In this document: in pieces, positions 16,151-24,733 of the stretch
How positions within the stretch are numbered: the first letter of the stretch is position 1
How the letters are laid out: each line of letters begins with the position of its first letter
From: Halobacteriovorax marinus SJ
GTDB taxonomy: Bacteria > Bdellovibrionota > Bacteriovoracia > Bacteriovoracales > Bacteriovoracaceae
Length of the DNA stretch: 64,000 bases
Direction: 5' to 3'
Assembly: GCF_000210915.2 (NCBI RefSeq)
Contig: NC_016620.1
Coordinates: 1,054,001-1,118,000, forward strand
Notes under the pieces: model-generated
The model's database searches: none
What the model saw: only the letters and a program-made list of their open reading frames with translations
What the model was told of the DNA's origin: nothing
Made by a program: the position numbers and the translations under genes

Positions 16151-16624
16151 GTGAAGAGTTTAAATGATTGGCTAGATGAGTATGCACAGAATCACAAAAA
16201 TAAAACAAATCAGATTATTCATAAGGTCTGTGTTCCTGCCATTGAGTTTTCTATCTTAGGAATTCTATGGCTTCTACCAACACCTGAAATATTTTGGAAT
16301 ATTCCTTACTTAAATTGGGCAACTATTTTTTGCTCTCTTTCTCTTATCTTTTATATTTCTCTTGGAAGTATTCTCTATCTTATGGGATCTCTACTAATGC
16401 TTATGCCAATGCTTTTAATTATTCATTTTCTAAAGGAGAGCTTTGGTGGAGTGGTGATCTATAGTTATTTTCTTATATTTGTCATTGCTTGGATTGGACA
16501 ATTTATTGGGCATAAAATAGAGGGACAGAAGCCCTCATTTTTTAAGGACCTATTATTTCTTTTAATAGGCCCACTTTGGGTTCTAAAGTCTATCTTTAAA
16601 AAGATAGGTCTTAAGACCACTTAA
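16151..16624 (+). CDS. Mpo1-like (DUF962) membrane protein
   Basis: 157 residues from GTG behind AGAGGTAAGG. The N-terminus WLDEYAQNHKNKTNQIIHKVC followed by VP and the C-terminal IGHKIEGQKPSFFKDLLFLL then IGPLWVL are the signatures of the YGL010w/DUF962 family. Yeast Mpo1 is an iron-dependent dioxygenase of 2-hydroxy fatty acids (alpha-oxidation); the conserved His in H15, IIH and IGHKIEG would be the iron ligands. Four hydrophobic helices are visible. Whether the bacterial protein does the same reaction is unproven. Overlaps elbB by 14 bp at its end. Confidence 0.85.
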   Translation: MKSLNDWLDEYAQNHKNKTNQIIHKVCVPAIEFSILGILWLLPTPEIFWNIPYLNWATIFCSLSLIFYISLGSILYLMGSLLMLMPMLLIIHFLKESFGGVVIYSYFLIFVIAWIGQFIGHKIEGQKPSFFKDLLFLLIGPLWVLKSIFKKIGLKTT

Positions 16625-17270
16625 TAACATTCTCTACAACGCCACTAATCCCTTCCATAACAAGGTTTAACTTTGTTTCATCAAACATATAAGCTGGAGT
16701 CGTCGCAATTTTATTACTTTGATCAAGATGAAATTCATTTCTTTCGCAGTTAATATGTTTTGCTCCAGTTTTTTCTATTTCACTTGCTGTCGATTCATCA
16801 GTACCTATTGTCACTTCAATTCCTTTATGTCCAAGAACAAGAGATATGAGTGCAGGAGCAATACAGATCGCTCCAATTGGTTTTTGTTGGTCATTAAAGT
16901 TGGTAATGACTTCTGTTACTTTTGCTGTGGCCTTAGCGCTTGCTCCATCAAAGGCGAAAGTACATAGGTTCTTAGCAACCCCAAATCCGCCAGGAATCAG
17001 AAGACCAGCGTAGTCGTTAGTATTTAATTGATTAAGGTCTATAACTTTACCTCTGGCAATACGGGCAGACTCCAGAAGGATATTCCTCTGCTCTTTTTCT
17101 TCACTCATTTCCATATGGTTAATCGTGTGAAATTGATTTTCGTTGGGAGCAAAGATGTCATAATTTGCATTTGCACTATCTAGCGCTAGTAACGTGAGAA
17201 CGGCTTCTCTAATTTCGGCTCCATCTAAATATCCACATCCAGATAGAATTACTGCAAACTTCTTACTCAT
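16611..17270 (-). CDS. elbB: ElbB-type DJ-1/PfpI-family glyoxalase
   Basis: 219 residues with the ElbB layout: FAVILSGCGYLDGAEIREAV, AGLLIPGGFGVAKNLCTFAF, KPIGAICIAPALIS with the DJ-1 elbow Cys, and VTIGTD. E. coli ElbB has weak glyoxalase activity on methylglyoxal/glyoxal; the older link to isoprenoid synthesis is uncertain. The start overlaps the end of trmB by 4 bp, so the two form an operon. Its 3' end overlaps the Mpo1-like gene on the other strand. Confidence 0.92.
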   Translation of the reverse strand: MSKKFAVILSGCGYLDGAEIREAVLTLLALDSANANYDIFAPNENQFHTINHMEMSEEKEQRNILLESARIARGKVIDLNQLNTNDYAGLLIPGGFGVAKNLCTFAFDGASAKATAKVTEVITNFNDQQKPIGAICIAPALISLVLGHKGIEVTIGTDESTASEIEKTGAKHINCERNEFHLDQSNKIATTPAYMFDETKLNLVMEGISGVVENVIKWS

Positions 17271-17881
17271 ATGCTCTTCTCCTTTTTAAATATGAAATCA
17301 TGAATCTCTTGGCCTCTCTCTAAGTATTTTCTCTCAAAGTGAGTACGACCTATGAAATTATCATCTTTTGTTATCATTCTATGCTCAACACACTTAAGTT
17401 TCCAGACATTCGTCATAAAATCTAAGCATTCTTCTGCATAAAAAGACTCATTTGTTGCCATATGAACTGTTCCATCTAGCTTTAGGCACTCAATGACTTT
17501 TTCCATAAAAGGCATGGCATGGAATCTCTTATTTTGCTGTGAGGGTTTAGGATTTGGATTGGGAAAGAGGAAGAAGAATCTATCCACACTTTCTTTTTCA
17601 AGTAGGTGGGCCACCCAAGATATACCATTTTCATGGACGGGCAGTAAGTTCTTAGGACATCCGTGTTTCTCGAATCTTCTCTTAAATTTTTCAAATTTCT
17701 CAGTGGTGTGTTCTATAGCAACTAAGTACCTATCTGGATTGGCCATAGAGTACTGAATAGGGTGTAGTCCAACTCCGCAGCCAATTTCAATATCTAGTGG
17801 CATATTCGGTAAATTAAATTCCCCGAACTTAGGAGTAGGGATGTTCTGTGGATTAAATTTTCTCATACTCATATCTATCAT
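17267..17881 (-). CDS. trmB: tRNA (guanine-N7-)-methyltransferase
   Basis: 204 residues. LDIEIGCGVGLHPIQYSMANP is the SAM site (IGCGVG), AIEHTTEKFEKFKRR holds the second acidic position, FFLFPNPNPK is the family variant of the catalytic FPDPWPK segment, and GRTHFERKYLERGQ is the tRNA-contacting end. The usual FPDPW is FPNPN here and the protein begins abruptly, so it may be a diverged TrmB-like enzyme. Several ATGs cluster at the start; none has a strong ribosome site. Operon with elbB. Confidence 0.82.
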   Translation of the reverse strand: MIDMSMRKFNPQNIPTPKFGEFNLPNMPLDIEIGCGVGLHPIQYSMANPDRYLVAIEHTTEKFEKFKRRFEKHGCPKNLLPVHENGISWVAHLLEKESVDRFFFLFPNPNPKPSQQNKRFHAMPFMEKVIECLKLDGTVHMATNESFYAEECLDFMTNVWKLKCVEHRMITKDDNFIGRTHFERKYLERGQEIHDFIFKKEKSI

Positions 17882-17923
17882 ATTTTACTTAGGGATAAAA
17901 TAAACTCGTGCTATAAATAACAA

Positions 17924-18799
17924 GTGAAAGAAGTCTATCTCTATGGTTTGGGAGCAAATTTAACTTTTGCTATTGGTTCTCAGATCTTTACTATTTACTC
18001 GAGGCAAATTTCATCTAGTTGGATGAACTGCTTTAAGGCCATTATTGGGGCCTTGGCCTTCGGTATATTTGTTTCACTCTTTGGCTCTTGGCACTCTATT
18101 GAGCCTAAGTACTTTGCCCTCTTCTTTTTTTCTGGCTTTATGGGATTAGGAATCGGGGATATTTTTCTTTTAAAATCGTTTTCGCTTATGGGTCCTGGGC
18201 GAACATTAATGATTTTTGGGTTTCAACCTTTATTAATTGGGACTCTTTCGTACTTTGTCTTTGATCAGGCCCTCGATCCAAAGAAGTTCTTGGCCATTTT
18301 CTTTTGCATTCTCTGTCTTGCAACTTTCTCTCTTGAATCTTTTAAAAAGTCTGGAACTTGGGACTTTAGGGCCATTTCGATTGCTTTTATTGGTGTCTTA
18401 TTGGACGGCATTGGGGTTATTATCACTCGCTATAGTTTTGACTTTAACCCTGAGCTTACGGCCATGGAGGGAAATTTTCATCGCTGCTTGGGAGCAATCT
18501 TTGCTTTTATTCTTTTATCTTTTTGGAAGCCATTTAATTTCTTTTCTAAATGGAAAGAGCAGAATATTAAAGCGAGAAGTATTCTTATATTTGGAAGTTT
18601 AATGGGGACTTTTTTAAGTCTTGCTCTCTATTTAAAGGCCATTCAAACAGCACATCTCGCTACACTTTCAGGAATTGCTATTACGGGAACAATCTTTTCA
18701 AGTCTATTAGAGTGTTTAGTCGAGAAAAAATGGCCTAGTAGGTACTTAGTAGTATCTTTTATATTCTTCCTCGGCGGAATGTATATATTAAGCTTTTAA
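17924..18799 (+). CDS. EamA/DMT-family transporter
   Basis: 291 residues, starting at GTG, with about ten hydrophobic helices arranged as two EamA repeats (first repeat ends ILCLATFSLES, second begins AISIAFIGVLLDGIGVII). The signature GLGIGDIFLLKSFSLMGPGR and final TGTIFSSLLECLVEKKWPS are typical of the family, which exports metabolites or drugs. The substrate cannot be inferred. Only 42 bases separate it from divergent trmB. The 4-bp TTAA end overlap is shared with grxB. Confidence 0.88.
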   Translation: MKEVYLYGLGANLTFAIGSQIFTIYSRQISSSWMNCFKAIIGALAFGIFVSLFGSWHSIEPKYFALFFFSGFMGLGIGDIFLLKSFSLMGPGRTLMIFGFQPLLIGTLSYFVFDQALDPKKFLAIFFCILCLATFSLESFKKSGTWDFRAISIAFIGVLLDGIGVIITRYSFDFNPELTAMEGNFHRCLGAIFAFILLSFWKPFNFFSKWKEQNIKARSILIFGSLMGTFLSLALYLKAIQTAHLATLSGIAITGTIFSSLLECLVEKKWPSRYLVVSFIFFLGGMYILSF

Positions 18800-19440
18800 T
18801 CTTTCCAGAAATCTACGTGATAATCGAATCGACAATCCCTTTTTACTCTTTGAAGGTATTGATGAATTTTATCTGAAAATTGAAACTCCGGATAGATATA
18901 CATTCCCCACAAGTGTGAGGCGATCATAATATCAAAAATACTTAGAGAATCACTCATATAATATTCTTCAATACTCTCTTCAAGTGTTGAGAGTATTTGG
19001 GAAAGCTCGCTTAAGAATTTCTCTCTCTTGTGAACAAGTTGATTGAAGGGACCTCTTTTAACCTCTTTCTTCTTTTGAAAGTAGTTTCTAGACTCATCGT
19101 TAAACTCTGGTGTCCAGATCCAATAAGGCATGCAAAGAGAGTGAACATTTGAACCAATGGCACTAAGCAGCTCTTCAACTAGTACTCTTTGATCGCTGTC
19201 TAACTTCTCATTTTGAAGAATATTGTCAGAGTCAAGTTTAGCAATAATATCTAAGCTCTCATTAAAGTTCCCTTCATCTCCAAAGTCCATTATAGGAAGC
19301 ATCTTTACTCCAGTTAAATTTACGGGAGTACTTTCGTCATTATATGGAAGAACGATAGAATCAAATGGTTTATTGAGTAAACCAAGGACCATTCTAACGC
19401 GTATACAAAAAGGGCAGTGAACATAGTGATATAATTTCAT
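18796..19440 (-). CDS. grxB: Glutaredoxin 2
   Basis: 214 residues aligned with E. coli Grx2 from the first residue: MKLYHYVHCPFCIRVRMVLG (active site C9-P-F-C12), VKMLPIMDF with the cis-Pro, and ESLDIIAKLD binding glutathione. The C-terminal two thirds is the all-helical GST-like domain specific to Grx2 (long compared with ordinary 85-residue glutaredoxins). It reduces protein disulfides with glutathione in the cytosol. Single-gene unit. Confidence 0.93.
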   Translation of the reverse strand: MKLYHYVHCPFCIRVRMVLGLLNKPFDSIVLPYNDESTPVNLTGVKMLPIMDFGDEGNFNESLDIIAKLDSDNILQNEKLDSDQRVLVEELLSAIGSNVHSLCMPYWIWTPEFNDESRNYFQKKKEVKRGPFNQLVHKREKFLSELSQILSTLEESIEEYYMSDSLSIFDIMIASHLWGMYIYPEFQFSDKIHQYLQRVKRDCRFDYHVDFWKD

Positions 19441-19541
19441 ATTTTCACTTTAATGGAGTGATCTATTAGAGGCAATACTTTTAAAAAAAATATTAACATA
19501 GTGTAGGAAACTCCTTAATATTATTCTATCAGGAGTTAAAT

Positions 19542-21410
19542 GTGTCATATAAATTGATTACCAGTGATAAGAGGTTTTTCCCATTATTTTGGACAATGTT
19601 CTTAGGGGCATTAAATGACAACTTTTTTAAAAATGCTCTGGTAATCATTATCGCCTATAAAAGTGTCTCTTTGATGGGTTTAAACTCACATGCTCTTGTT
19701 GCTATGGCCGGTGGAATTTTTATTCTTCCGTTCTTTCTTTTTTCAGCAACTGCTGGACAATTATCTGACAAGCTCTCTAAGTCGACACTCGTAAAGTATA
19801 CTAAAGTGACAGAGTTTATCATTATGCTTGTCGCGGGACTCGGGTTTCTAACAGATAATTTCTATATTCTCATGGTCACACTTTTTCTAATGGGAACACA
19901 GTCAAGCTTCTTTGGTCCTTTGAAGTACGGAATTATTCCTCAATTATTGAATAGAGACGAACTCGTTGCAGGGAATGCTGTCGTTGGTGGTGGTACGTTT
20001 CTGGCAATTTTATTGGGGACAATCGTAGGCGGTGTTGCCGTATCATCTAATAGCAGTAGTATTGTTATTGCTGTCGGGATCGTTATAGTTTCTATTCTAG
20101 GCTTTATAAGCTCACTCTTTATCAAGAAAGTTGAGCCTGTTGATCCCTCTGTTAAGCCGGACTTCACTTTCTTTAAACCGACTTTAGATATAATTAAAAT
20201 AACTATGAGAGATAAGAAGATCTTCCATACTTGTATGGGGATTTCTTGGTTCTGGTTTTTGGGAGCAGCGATTCTCTCTATTCTTCCAAATCTATGTAAA
20301 GATGTCTTCAATAGTTCCGAGTCTGTTGGGACTCTCTTCTTAGCATCTTTTACAATAGGGATGGGGATAGGTTCTTTTGTAGCAGAGAAGTTATCGCAGA
20401 GAAGACCTGAAATGGGAATGGTTCCAATTGCTGCTCTTGGAATGAGTATTTTCCTCTTGGATCTCGCCTATACTTCAATGAACTTTTCAAGCACAAGCTC
20501 TGAGCTTATGGGGTTGAGCGAATTCTTCGCTAGTGAAAATTCACTTAGAAGCTTAATTGATCTCTTTATCGTTTCTATTTTCGGAGGAATGTTTATCATT
20601 CCACAATTTACTTTTCTACAGGATTACGCACCTAGAAATATACTATCGCGAATCATTGCAGGAAATAATATTTGGAACGCTATTTTCATGGTTAGTGCTG
20701 CTGTTGCAATAATGGTCTTGTCTGGTGCTGGGGTTTCACTTCCGTGGATGATTGCAATCTTGGCCACTATTAATATTGGTTACTTCTTCTATATTTATTT
20801 TCAAAACTCTGCCGTAACTTTGCGCTTTATTTTTTGGGGTCTCTCAAAGATTTTCTACAATGTTGAAATTGAGGGGCGTGAGAATATTCCCGACAAGGGC
20901 GCTGTTGTCATTGCTTCAAATCATGTGAGTTTTGTTGACTGGATTATGGTCATGGCCGCAAGTCCAAGACCAGTAAGATTTGTAATCGATCATATCTATT
21001 ACTATAAGACAGGTTTTACTTTTTGGCTTAAGCAAGCTCATCTTATTCCAATTGCGACTAAGAAAGATAATCCGGAGATTCTAGGAAAGGCCTTTGAGAA
21101 TATTAGTGAGGCGCTTTCAAAAGAAGAAGTTATTGGAATATTTCCAGAGGGCTGGATCACTCGTGACGGAAGACTTAGAAAGTTTCAACCGGGAATTAAG
21201 AAAATTGTTTCTATGCAACCAACAGTTGTTGTTCCAATGGTCATCGATGGACTCTGGGGATCTTTCTTTTCATTTGAAGGGAAGGGAGTAATGAAAGGGT
21301 TTAAGGTTAAGAGAAGAAAAGTGAAATTAAAAATCTTACCACCCGTTTGCTCAACAGAATTTGACTTCAAAGAGTTAGAACAAATATTTAGAAAGGAATT
21401 AAAGCAATGA
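19542..21410 (+). CDS. MFS transporter-PlsC acyltransferase fusion (LplT-Aas-like)
   Basis: 622 residues from GTG behind AGGAG. Residues ~1-415 form a 12-helix MFS domain (FLGALNDNFFKNALVIIIAY is the LplT-type first helix). Residues ~425-622 are a PlsC acyltransferase with NHVSFVDW (NHx4D) and FPEGWITRDG. In E. coli, LplT flips lysophospholipid inward and Aas re-acylates it; here transporter and acyltransferase are in one chain, and the acyl-ACP synthetase part of Aas is absent. Probable role is lysophospholipid salvage at the inner membrane. First gene of a unit with the PPC and PNKP-like genes (4-bp and 14-bp overlaps). Confidence 0.9.
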   Translation: MSYKLITSDKRFFPLFWTMFLGALNDNFFKNALVIIIAYKSVSLMGLNSHALVAMAGGIFILPFFLFSATAGQLSDKLSKSTLVKYTKVTEFIIMLVAGLGFLTDNFYILMVTLFLMGTQSSFFGPLKYGIIPQLLNRDELVAGNAVVGGGTFLAILLGTIVGGVAVSSNSSSIVIAVGIVIVSILGFISSLFIKKVEPVDPSVKPDFTFFKPTLDIIKITMRDKKIFHTCMGISWFWFLGAAILSILPNLCKDVFNSSESVGTLFLASFTIGMGIGSFVAEKLSQRRPEMGMVPIAALGMSIFLLDLAYTSMNFSSTSSELMGLSEFFASENSLRSLIDLFIVSIFGGMFIIPQFTFLQDYAPRNILSRIIAGNNIWNAIFMVSAAVAIMVLSGAGVSLPWMIAILATINIGYFFYIYFQNSAVTLRFIFWGLSKIFYNVEIEGRENIPDKGAVVIASNHVSFVDWIMVMAASPRPVRFVIDHIYYYKTGFTFWLKQAHLIPIATKKDNPEILGKAFENISEALSKEEVIGIFPEGWITRDGRLRKFQPGIKKIVSMQPTVVVPMVIDGLWGSFFSFEGKGVMKGFKVKRRKVKLKILPPVCSTEFDFKELEQIFRKELKQ

Positions 21411-21829
21411 AATATGTTAAAGAGGGAAATCTAGTTTTCGTCGTAATTGATAAGGGAGAAGATCTCTTTTCTTCACTCTATAAAGTTCAAAGTGAACTTG
21501 GTTTCTTAGGAGCACAAGTTTCGGGTATTGGGGCCTTAAAAGATATTGAAATCGGTTTTTTTCACTGTGATGAAAAAAATTACGATCGAACCACTATTGA
21601 AAGTGAAAAAGAGCTCTTGGCCTTAAATGGAAATTTCACTTTCAATGAAGGTAAGCCCTTCTATCATCTACATACGGTTCTAGGAAATGAGGATTATACA
21701 ACAAGTGGAGGACACCTCTTTAGTGCAACTGTTGCAGTAACTTGCGAAGTCTACTTACAAGTACACAATATAAGAATTGAAAGAAAGCCAAATACGGAAA
21801 TAGGTTTGAATCTCTGTGAACTCTGCTAA
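21407..21829 (+). CDS. PPC/DUF296-domain protein
   Basis: 140 residues forming one PPC domain: VFVVIDKGEDLFSSLYK, LGFLGAQVSGIGALKDIEIGF, then FYHLHTVLGNEDYTTSGGHL with the conserved His cluster, and TVAVTCEVYL. In plants the domain is attached to AT-hooks; bacterial stand-alone forms are of unknown function and form trimers with a bound metal. AAGGA precedes the ATG, which overlaps the MFS-PlsC stop by 4 bp. It overlaps the PNKP-like gene by 14 bp. Confidence 0.88.
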   Translation: MKYVKEGNLVFVVIDKGEDLFSSLYKVQSELGFLGAQVSGIGALKDIEIGFFHCDEKNYDRTTIESEKELLALNGNFTFNEGKPFYHLHTVLGNEDYTTSGGHLFSATVAVTCEVYLQVHNIRIERKPNTEIGLNLCELC

Positions 21830-22268
21830 AGATCAATGCATTATTGTCGATTTAGACGGAACCTTGGCCAATTGTGACCACCGTGTTCACTATGTGCAAT
21901 CTAATCCTAAAGACTGGGACTCATTTAATAGTGAAATGGGAAAGGACCAGCTCAATGCTTGGTGTGCTCAACTAATAGAGGCCATGCATTCAAGAGGAAT
22001 ACAAATTATTCTTCTAACAGGAAGAGACGATAATCATGAAAAGAGTACTATCGAATGGTTGAACTCTCATCAAATTGAATATCACCAACTTTTTATGCGT
22101 AAAGCCAATGATGAGAGAGAAGATCATATTATTAAAAGAGAGATTTTTTTAGAAAAAATAGCACCTCAATTTAAGACATTATTTGTTGTAGAGGATAGAC
22201 TAAGTGTAGTAAAGATGTGGAGAGAAATGAATATAACTTGCCTTCAGTGTGACTGGGGCGACTTCTAA
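21816..22268 (+). CDS. Stand-alone T4-Pnkp-like HAD phosphatase domain
   Basis: 150 residues. VDLDGTLANCDHR is the HAD motif I (DxDGT), LLTGRDD motif II, and VVEDRLSVVKMWREMNITC motif IV. The end (IKREIFLEKIAPQFK then WGDF) aligns closely with the C-terminal phosphatase domain of T4 polynucleotide kinase (VKEEIFWKHIAPHF, GDF). The kinase half is absent. The expected activity is removal of a phosphate, in T4 Pnkp a nucleic-acid 3'-phosphate. The start is GTG inside the PPC gene. Co-transcription with a lipid enzyme gives no clear clue. Confidence 0.85.
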   Translation: MNSAKDQCIIVDLDGTLANCDHRVHYVQSNPKDWDSFNSEMGKDQLNAWCAQLIEAMHSRGIQIILLTGRDDNHEKSTIEWLNSHQIEYHQLFMRKANDEREDHIIKREIFLEKIAPQFKTLFVVEDRLSVVKMWREMNITCLQCDWGDF

Positions 22269-22274
22269 GTAGGT

Positions 22275-22481
22275 ATGACCATGATTCCAAGAATGCAAAT
22301 CGTCAAAAAAGATGATTCAATCACCCTCTTTGGTGATTTTGGTGAAGATGGAATGGGGATTGAAGAGGTTAAGGATTACTTCGCAAATTGGCTTCAGTCC
22401 TATCCTCAAGAAGATATCGAAGAAAAGAAACTCTATATCAGCTCCCTCGACGGTAAAAAAGAAGAATTAAAACTACACTAA
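22275..22481 (+). CDS. Small acidic protein of unknown function
   Basis: 68 residues, 6 bases after the PNKP-like gene, with AGTAGGT before the ATG. The sequence is acidic (KDDSITLFGDFGEDGMG, YPQEDIEEKK) with an evident beta-strand/helix layout and no membrane segment or Cys. I do not recognise the family. Position and spacing suggest it is the fourth gene of the operon that starts at 19542. Confidence 0.6.
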   Translation: MTMIPRMQIVKKDDSITLFGDFGEDGMGIEEVKDYFANWLQSYPQEDIEEKKLYISSLDGKKEELKLH

Positions 22482-22502
22482 TAAATTAACCAAGGATGGT
22501 TT

Positions 22503-23177
22503 ATGAAATTAATTATTGGCCTTATGGCCTGTTCACTACTTTTTATCTCTTGTAATAAGGAAGAGAAAAAAGAGAATGCAAACTCAGATGAAAGATTTAT
22601 CTTCGGTAAAGAAATTTCTAAAGAGAGGGTTCTAAGTGATGGTGAATTCTCAGTGGCCAAACAAGCGTGTCAATCGCTCCAAAACAAGAGAGAATTCTTT
22701 GAAACTCGTGGTGACCGTGAGTTGAGTTTTATCTTTTCACTCTCTGATAAATCTTGTGTTTCCCCTGATTACTCTGCTGCTAGAGATTATAGTGCTAACC
22801 TAAGAGTTCCACGTGTGGGAGAGCTAACTTTTGAAGGTCCTAGAGGAACAAGTTTTGTTGAGGATATCTTGACTGATGTTCACCCTAATCTTACTTCAAT
22901 TTGTAATAACGTCTTAAATGATATCAATGTTACCAATGTTGAAACAAGTGGCGCTATTAAGTATCAGTATCGATTCCTAAGAGCATCAAATGGTTATATC
23001 GTAGAAGTTGGTAAGTTTGCTCAGAATGTAAACGGTAAGTATATGCCAACATTCATAGAATCATTCTCTATTTTCTCAGCAGCCGCTGGCAATAGAGAGG
23101 GGATGGTTCAAAACCGTACAAGAGTTACTTCTTGCTCCAACGGTCTTGTTCAAAGTTCACGTCAGATTTTAAAGTAA
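22503..23177 (+). CDS. Lipoprotein of unknown function
   Basis: 224 residues; AAGGATGG precedes the ATG. The signal peptide ends in a lipobox (SLLFISC, then NKEEKKEN), so the protein is lipidated. The mature part has four cysteines (KQACQSL, DKSCVSP, TSICNNV, TSCSNG), likely two disulfides. No family recognised. It ends at an intrinsic terminator, so it probably closes the 19542 operon. Confidence 0.75.
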   Translation: MKLIIGLMACSLLFISCNKEEKKENANSDERFIFGKEISKERVLSDGEFSVAKQACQSLQNKREFFETRGDRELSFIFSLSDKSCVSPDYSAARDYSANLRVPRVGELTFEGPRGTSFVEDILTDVHPNLTSICNNVLNDINVTNVETSGAIKYQYRFLRASNGYIVEVGKFAQNVNGKYMPTFIESFSIFSAAAGNREGMVQNRTRVTSCSNGLVQSSRQILK

Positions 23178-23382
23178 CCTGTTTAATTTGACCGCTGTTA
23201 TGGCGGTCAAAGTTCTTTGTTTTCGCTTTGTCATAAATCACACTTGCCATTAATGTTATTGCTAAAATTAAGTAGGGAAGTGTCTCTACTAATTTCAACT
23301 TCCAGTCGCCCTTCATTAACCATCCTTGGTTAAAAGTCCCTAACACTATTAAAGCAAAACGTAGGCCAATATTTTCAAACAT
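23125..23382 (-). CDS. Possible small membrane protein, doubtful
   Basis: An 85-codon frame with two hydrophobic stretches (IGLRFALIVLGTFNQGWLM and ETLPYLILAITLMASVIY) and a charged end. It overlaps the 3' end of the lipoprotein gene by 53 bp and runs across its terminator, and no ribosome site is visible. The pattern of hydrophobicity is the only support. It otherwise fills the 23178-23508 gap, whose remaining 126 bases before the next gene show nothing I recognise. Confidence 0.3.
   Translation of the reverse strand: MFENIGLRFALIVLGTFNQGWLMKGDWKLKLVETLPYLILAITLMASVIYDKAKTKNFDRHNSGQIKQVTLKSDVNFEQDRWSKK
23187..23224 (+). terminator. Terminator after the 22503 lipoprotein gene
   Basis: Perfect 9-bp stem TTTGACCGC (23187-23195) / GCGGTCAAA (23203-23211), loop of 7, followed by the T-rich GTTCTTTGTTTT. 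Confidence 0.75.
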
Positions 23383-23511
23383 TTCATGTCATAATCGTGT
23401 CATTTAGGCACTAAATAGCCCCAATTAGTCACCGACGAATTTACTTCCTTAATGGATTCTTGACACATGAGAAGTGTTGGCACAATGACTTTATGAGTTC
23501 ATAATATCTTG

Positions 23512-24705
23512 ATGGATAACTCTTTAAAGAAAAATATTTCAAAAATATTCGCGCTCAATAGTGCCTGGATGTTTTTAATTATTCTTCCCATCATTGTTCC
23601 ATTCTATCGTTCGAAAGGTCTCTCTATGCAGGAGGTTTTCGAATTGCAATCTTTCTTTTCTTTAATTGTTCTCATCTTTGAGCTTCCCTCTGGTTACGTG
23701 GCAGATTTAATTGGAAGAAAGAACACACTTATTAGTGCAAGTTTATTTCAAGGTGTAGGCTTTTCACTACTCCCATTCTTTGATCACTACTGGGGACTAA
23801 TCTTTGTTCAATTACTTTTAGGTATTGGTGTATCTCTATTCTCTGGTACGGATATTTCAATAATCTATGACTCATTACATGCGATGAAGAATAGAATCTT
23901 CAACGGAAGTGAAGCTAAGTTAATTGGAAAGAAAATATTTTATACGCAAACCTCTGAGGCCATTGCTGCTCTGGTAGGAGGGGCCCTCGTTGTAAGTAGC
24001 TTGGATACTCCTGTAAAAGTTCAGGCCTTTATTTGTTGGATTCCTTTTCTTATTTCTTTAACAGTTACAGAGCCTCCTAGAGAGAAATTAAGCTCTAGTG
24101 CTCATGGGGATAATTGGAGAGAGATTTCAAAGAAGCTCTTTAAGAGCGGACCTCTAATTAAGTTTATTCTCTTCAATAATATTATCTATAGTGCTGCTAC
24201 CTTATTGGCGGTTTGGACCTTCCAAGATTATTGGCACTCCCTTGGAGTGGATTATAAATACTTTGGCTATCTATGGTGCTTAACAAACTTCTCTGTTGGT
24301 TTAGTTGCAAGGTATGCACATGACCTAGAAAAGAAGATAGGTAGTGTGAATATACTATTATTGATTGGCTCACTTCCTATTATTGGTTTCTTTGGTATGG
24401 GAAAGAGTGCTGGTCTAGTTGGAATCATCTTCTGTTTTAGTTTCCAACTCTGTAGAGGTCTCAATCAGGTCATACTTAAGGATGCTCTCAATGCTAGAGT
24501 GGAGTCTCAAATGAGGGCCACAGCAAATTCAATAATAGGTCTTGGGATGAGAGTTGTCTTTATTATCTTTGGGCCAATTCTTGGTTGGTTAATTGATAAT
24601 AAAGGTTATGAAATTAGTTTAAATATTTTTGGAGCAATTTTTATAGTAAGCTTCTTTATTATTTTATTGCCATTGATAAAACTAAGAGGCGAGTTTAGAA
24701 AATAA
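23512..24705 (+). CDS. MFS transporter
   Basis: 397 residues with twelve predicted helices. ELPSGYVADLIGRKNTLIS is the MFS loop 2-3 motif (G-x-x-x-D-x-x-G-R-K), and a second half-repeat begins near LIKFILFNNIIYSAATLL. The closest general type is the small-molecule efflux branch; substrate unknown. TTG at 23509 directly precedes the ATG; no strong ribosome site is visible for either. Ends at a hairpin shared with transketolase. Confidence 0.85.
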   Translation: MDNSLKKNISKIFALNSAWMFLIILPIIVPFYRSKGLSMQEVFELQSFFSLIVLIFELPSGYVADLIGRKNTLISASLFQGVGFSLLPFFDHYWGLIFVQLLLGIGVSLFSGTDISIIYDSLHAMKNRIFNGSEAKLIGKKIFYTQTSEAIAALVGGALVVSSLDTPVKVQAFICWIPFLISLTVTEPPREKLSSSAHGDNWREISKKLFKSGPLIKFILFNNIIYSAATLLAVWTFQDYWHSLGVDYKYFGYLWCLTNFSVGLVARYAHDLEKKIGSVNILLLIGSLPIIGFFGMGKSAGLVGIIFCFSFQLCRGLNQVILKDALNARVESQMRATANSIIGLGMRVVFIIFGPILGWLIDNKGYEISLNIFGAIFIVSFFIILLPLIKLRGEFRK

Positions 24706-24706
24706 G

Positions 24707-24728
24707 TTGGGCCCATCTAAGGGCCCAA
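24707..24728. terminator. Shared hairpin between MFS and transketolase genes
   Basis: Perfect 8-bp stem TTGGGCCC / GGGCCCAA with a 6-base loop, 2-6 bases from both convergent stop codons. T-rich DNA follows on either side but no pure T run, so termination strength is uncertain. Confidence 0.7.
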
Positions 24729-24733
24729 AGTAT

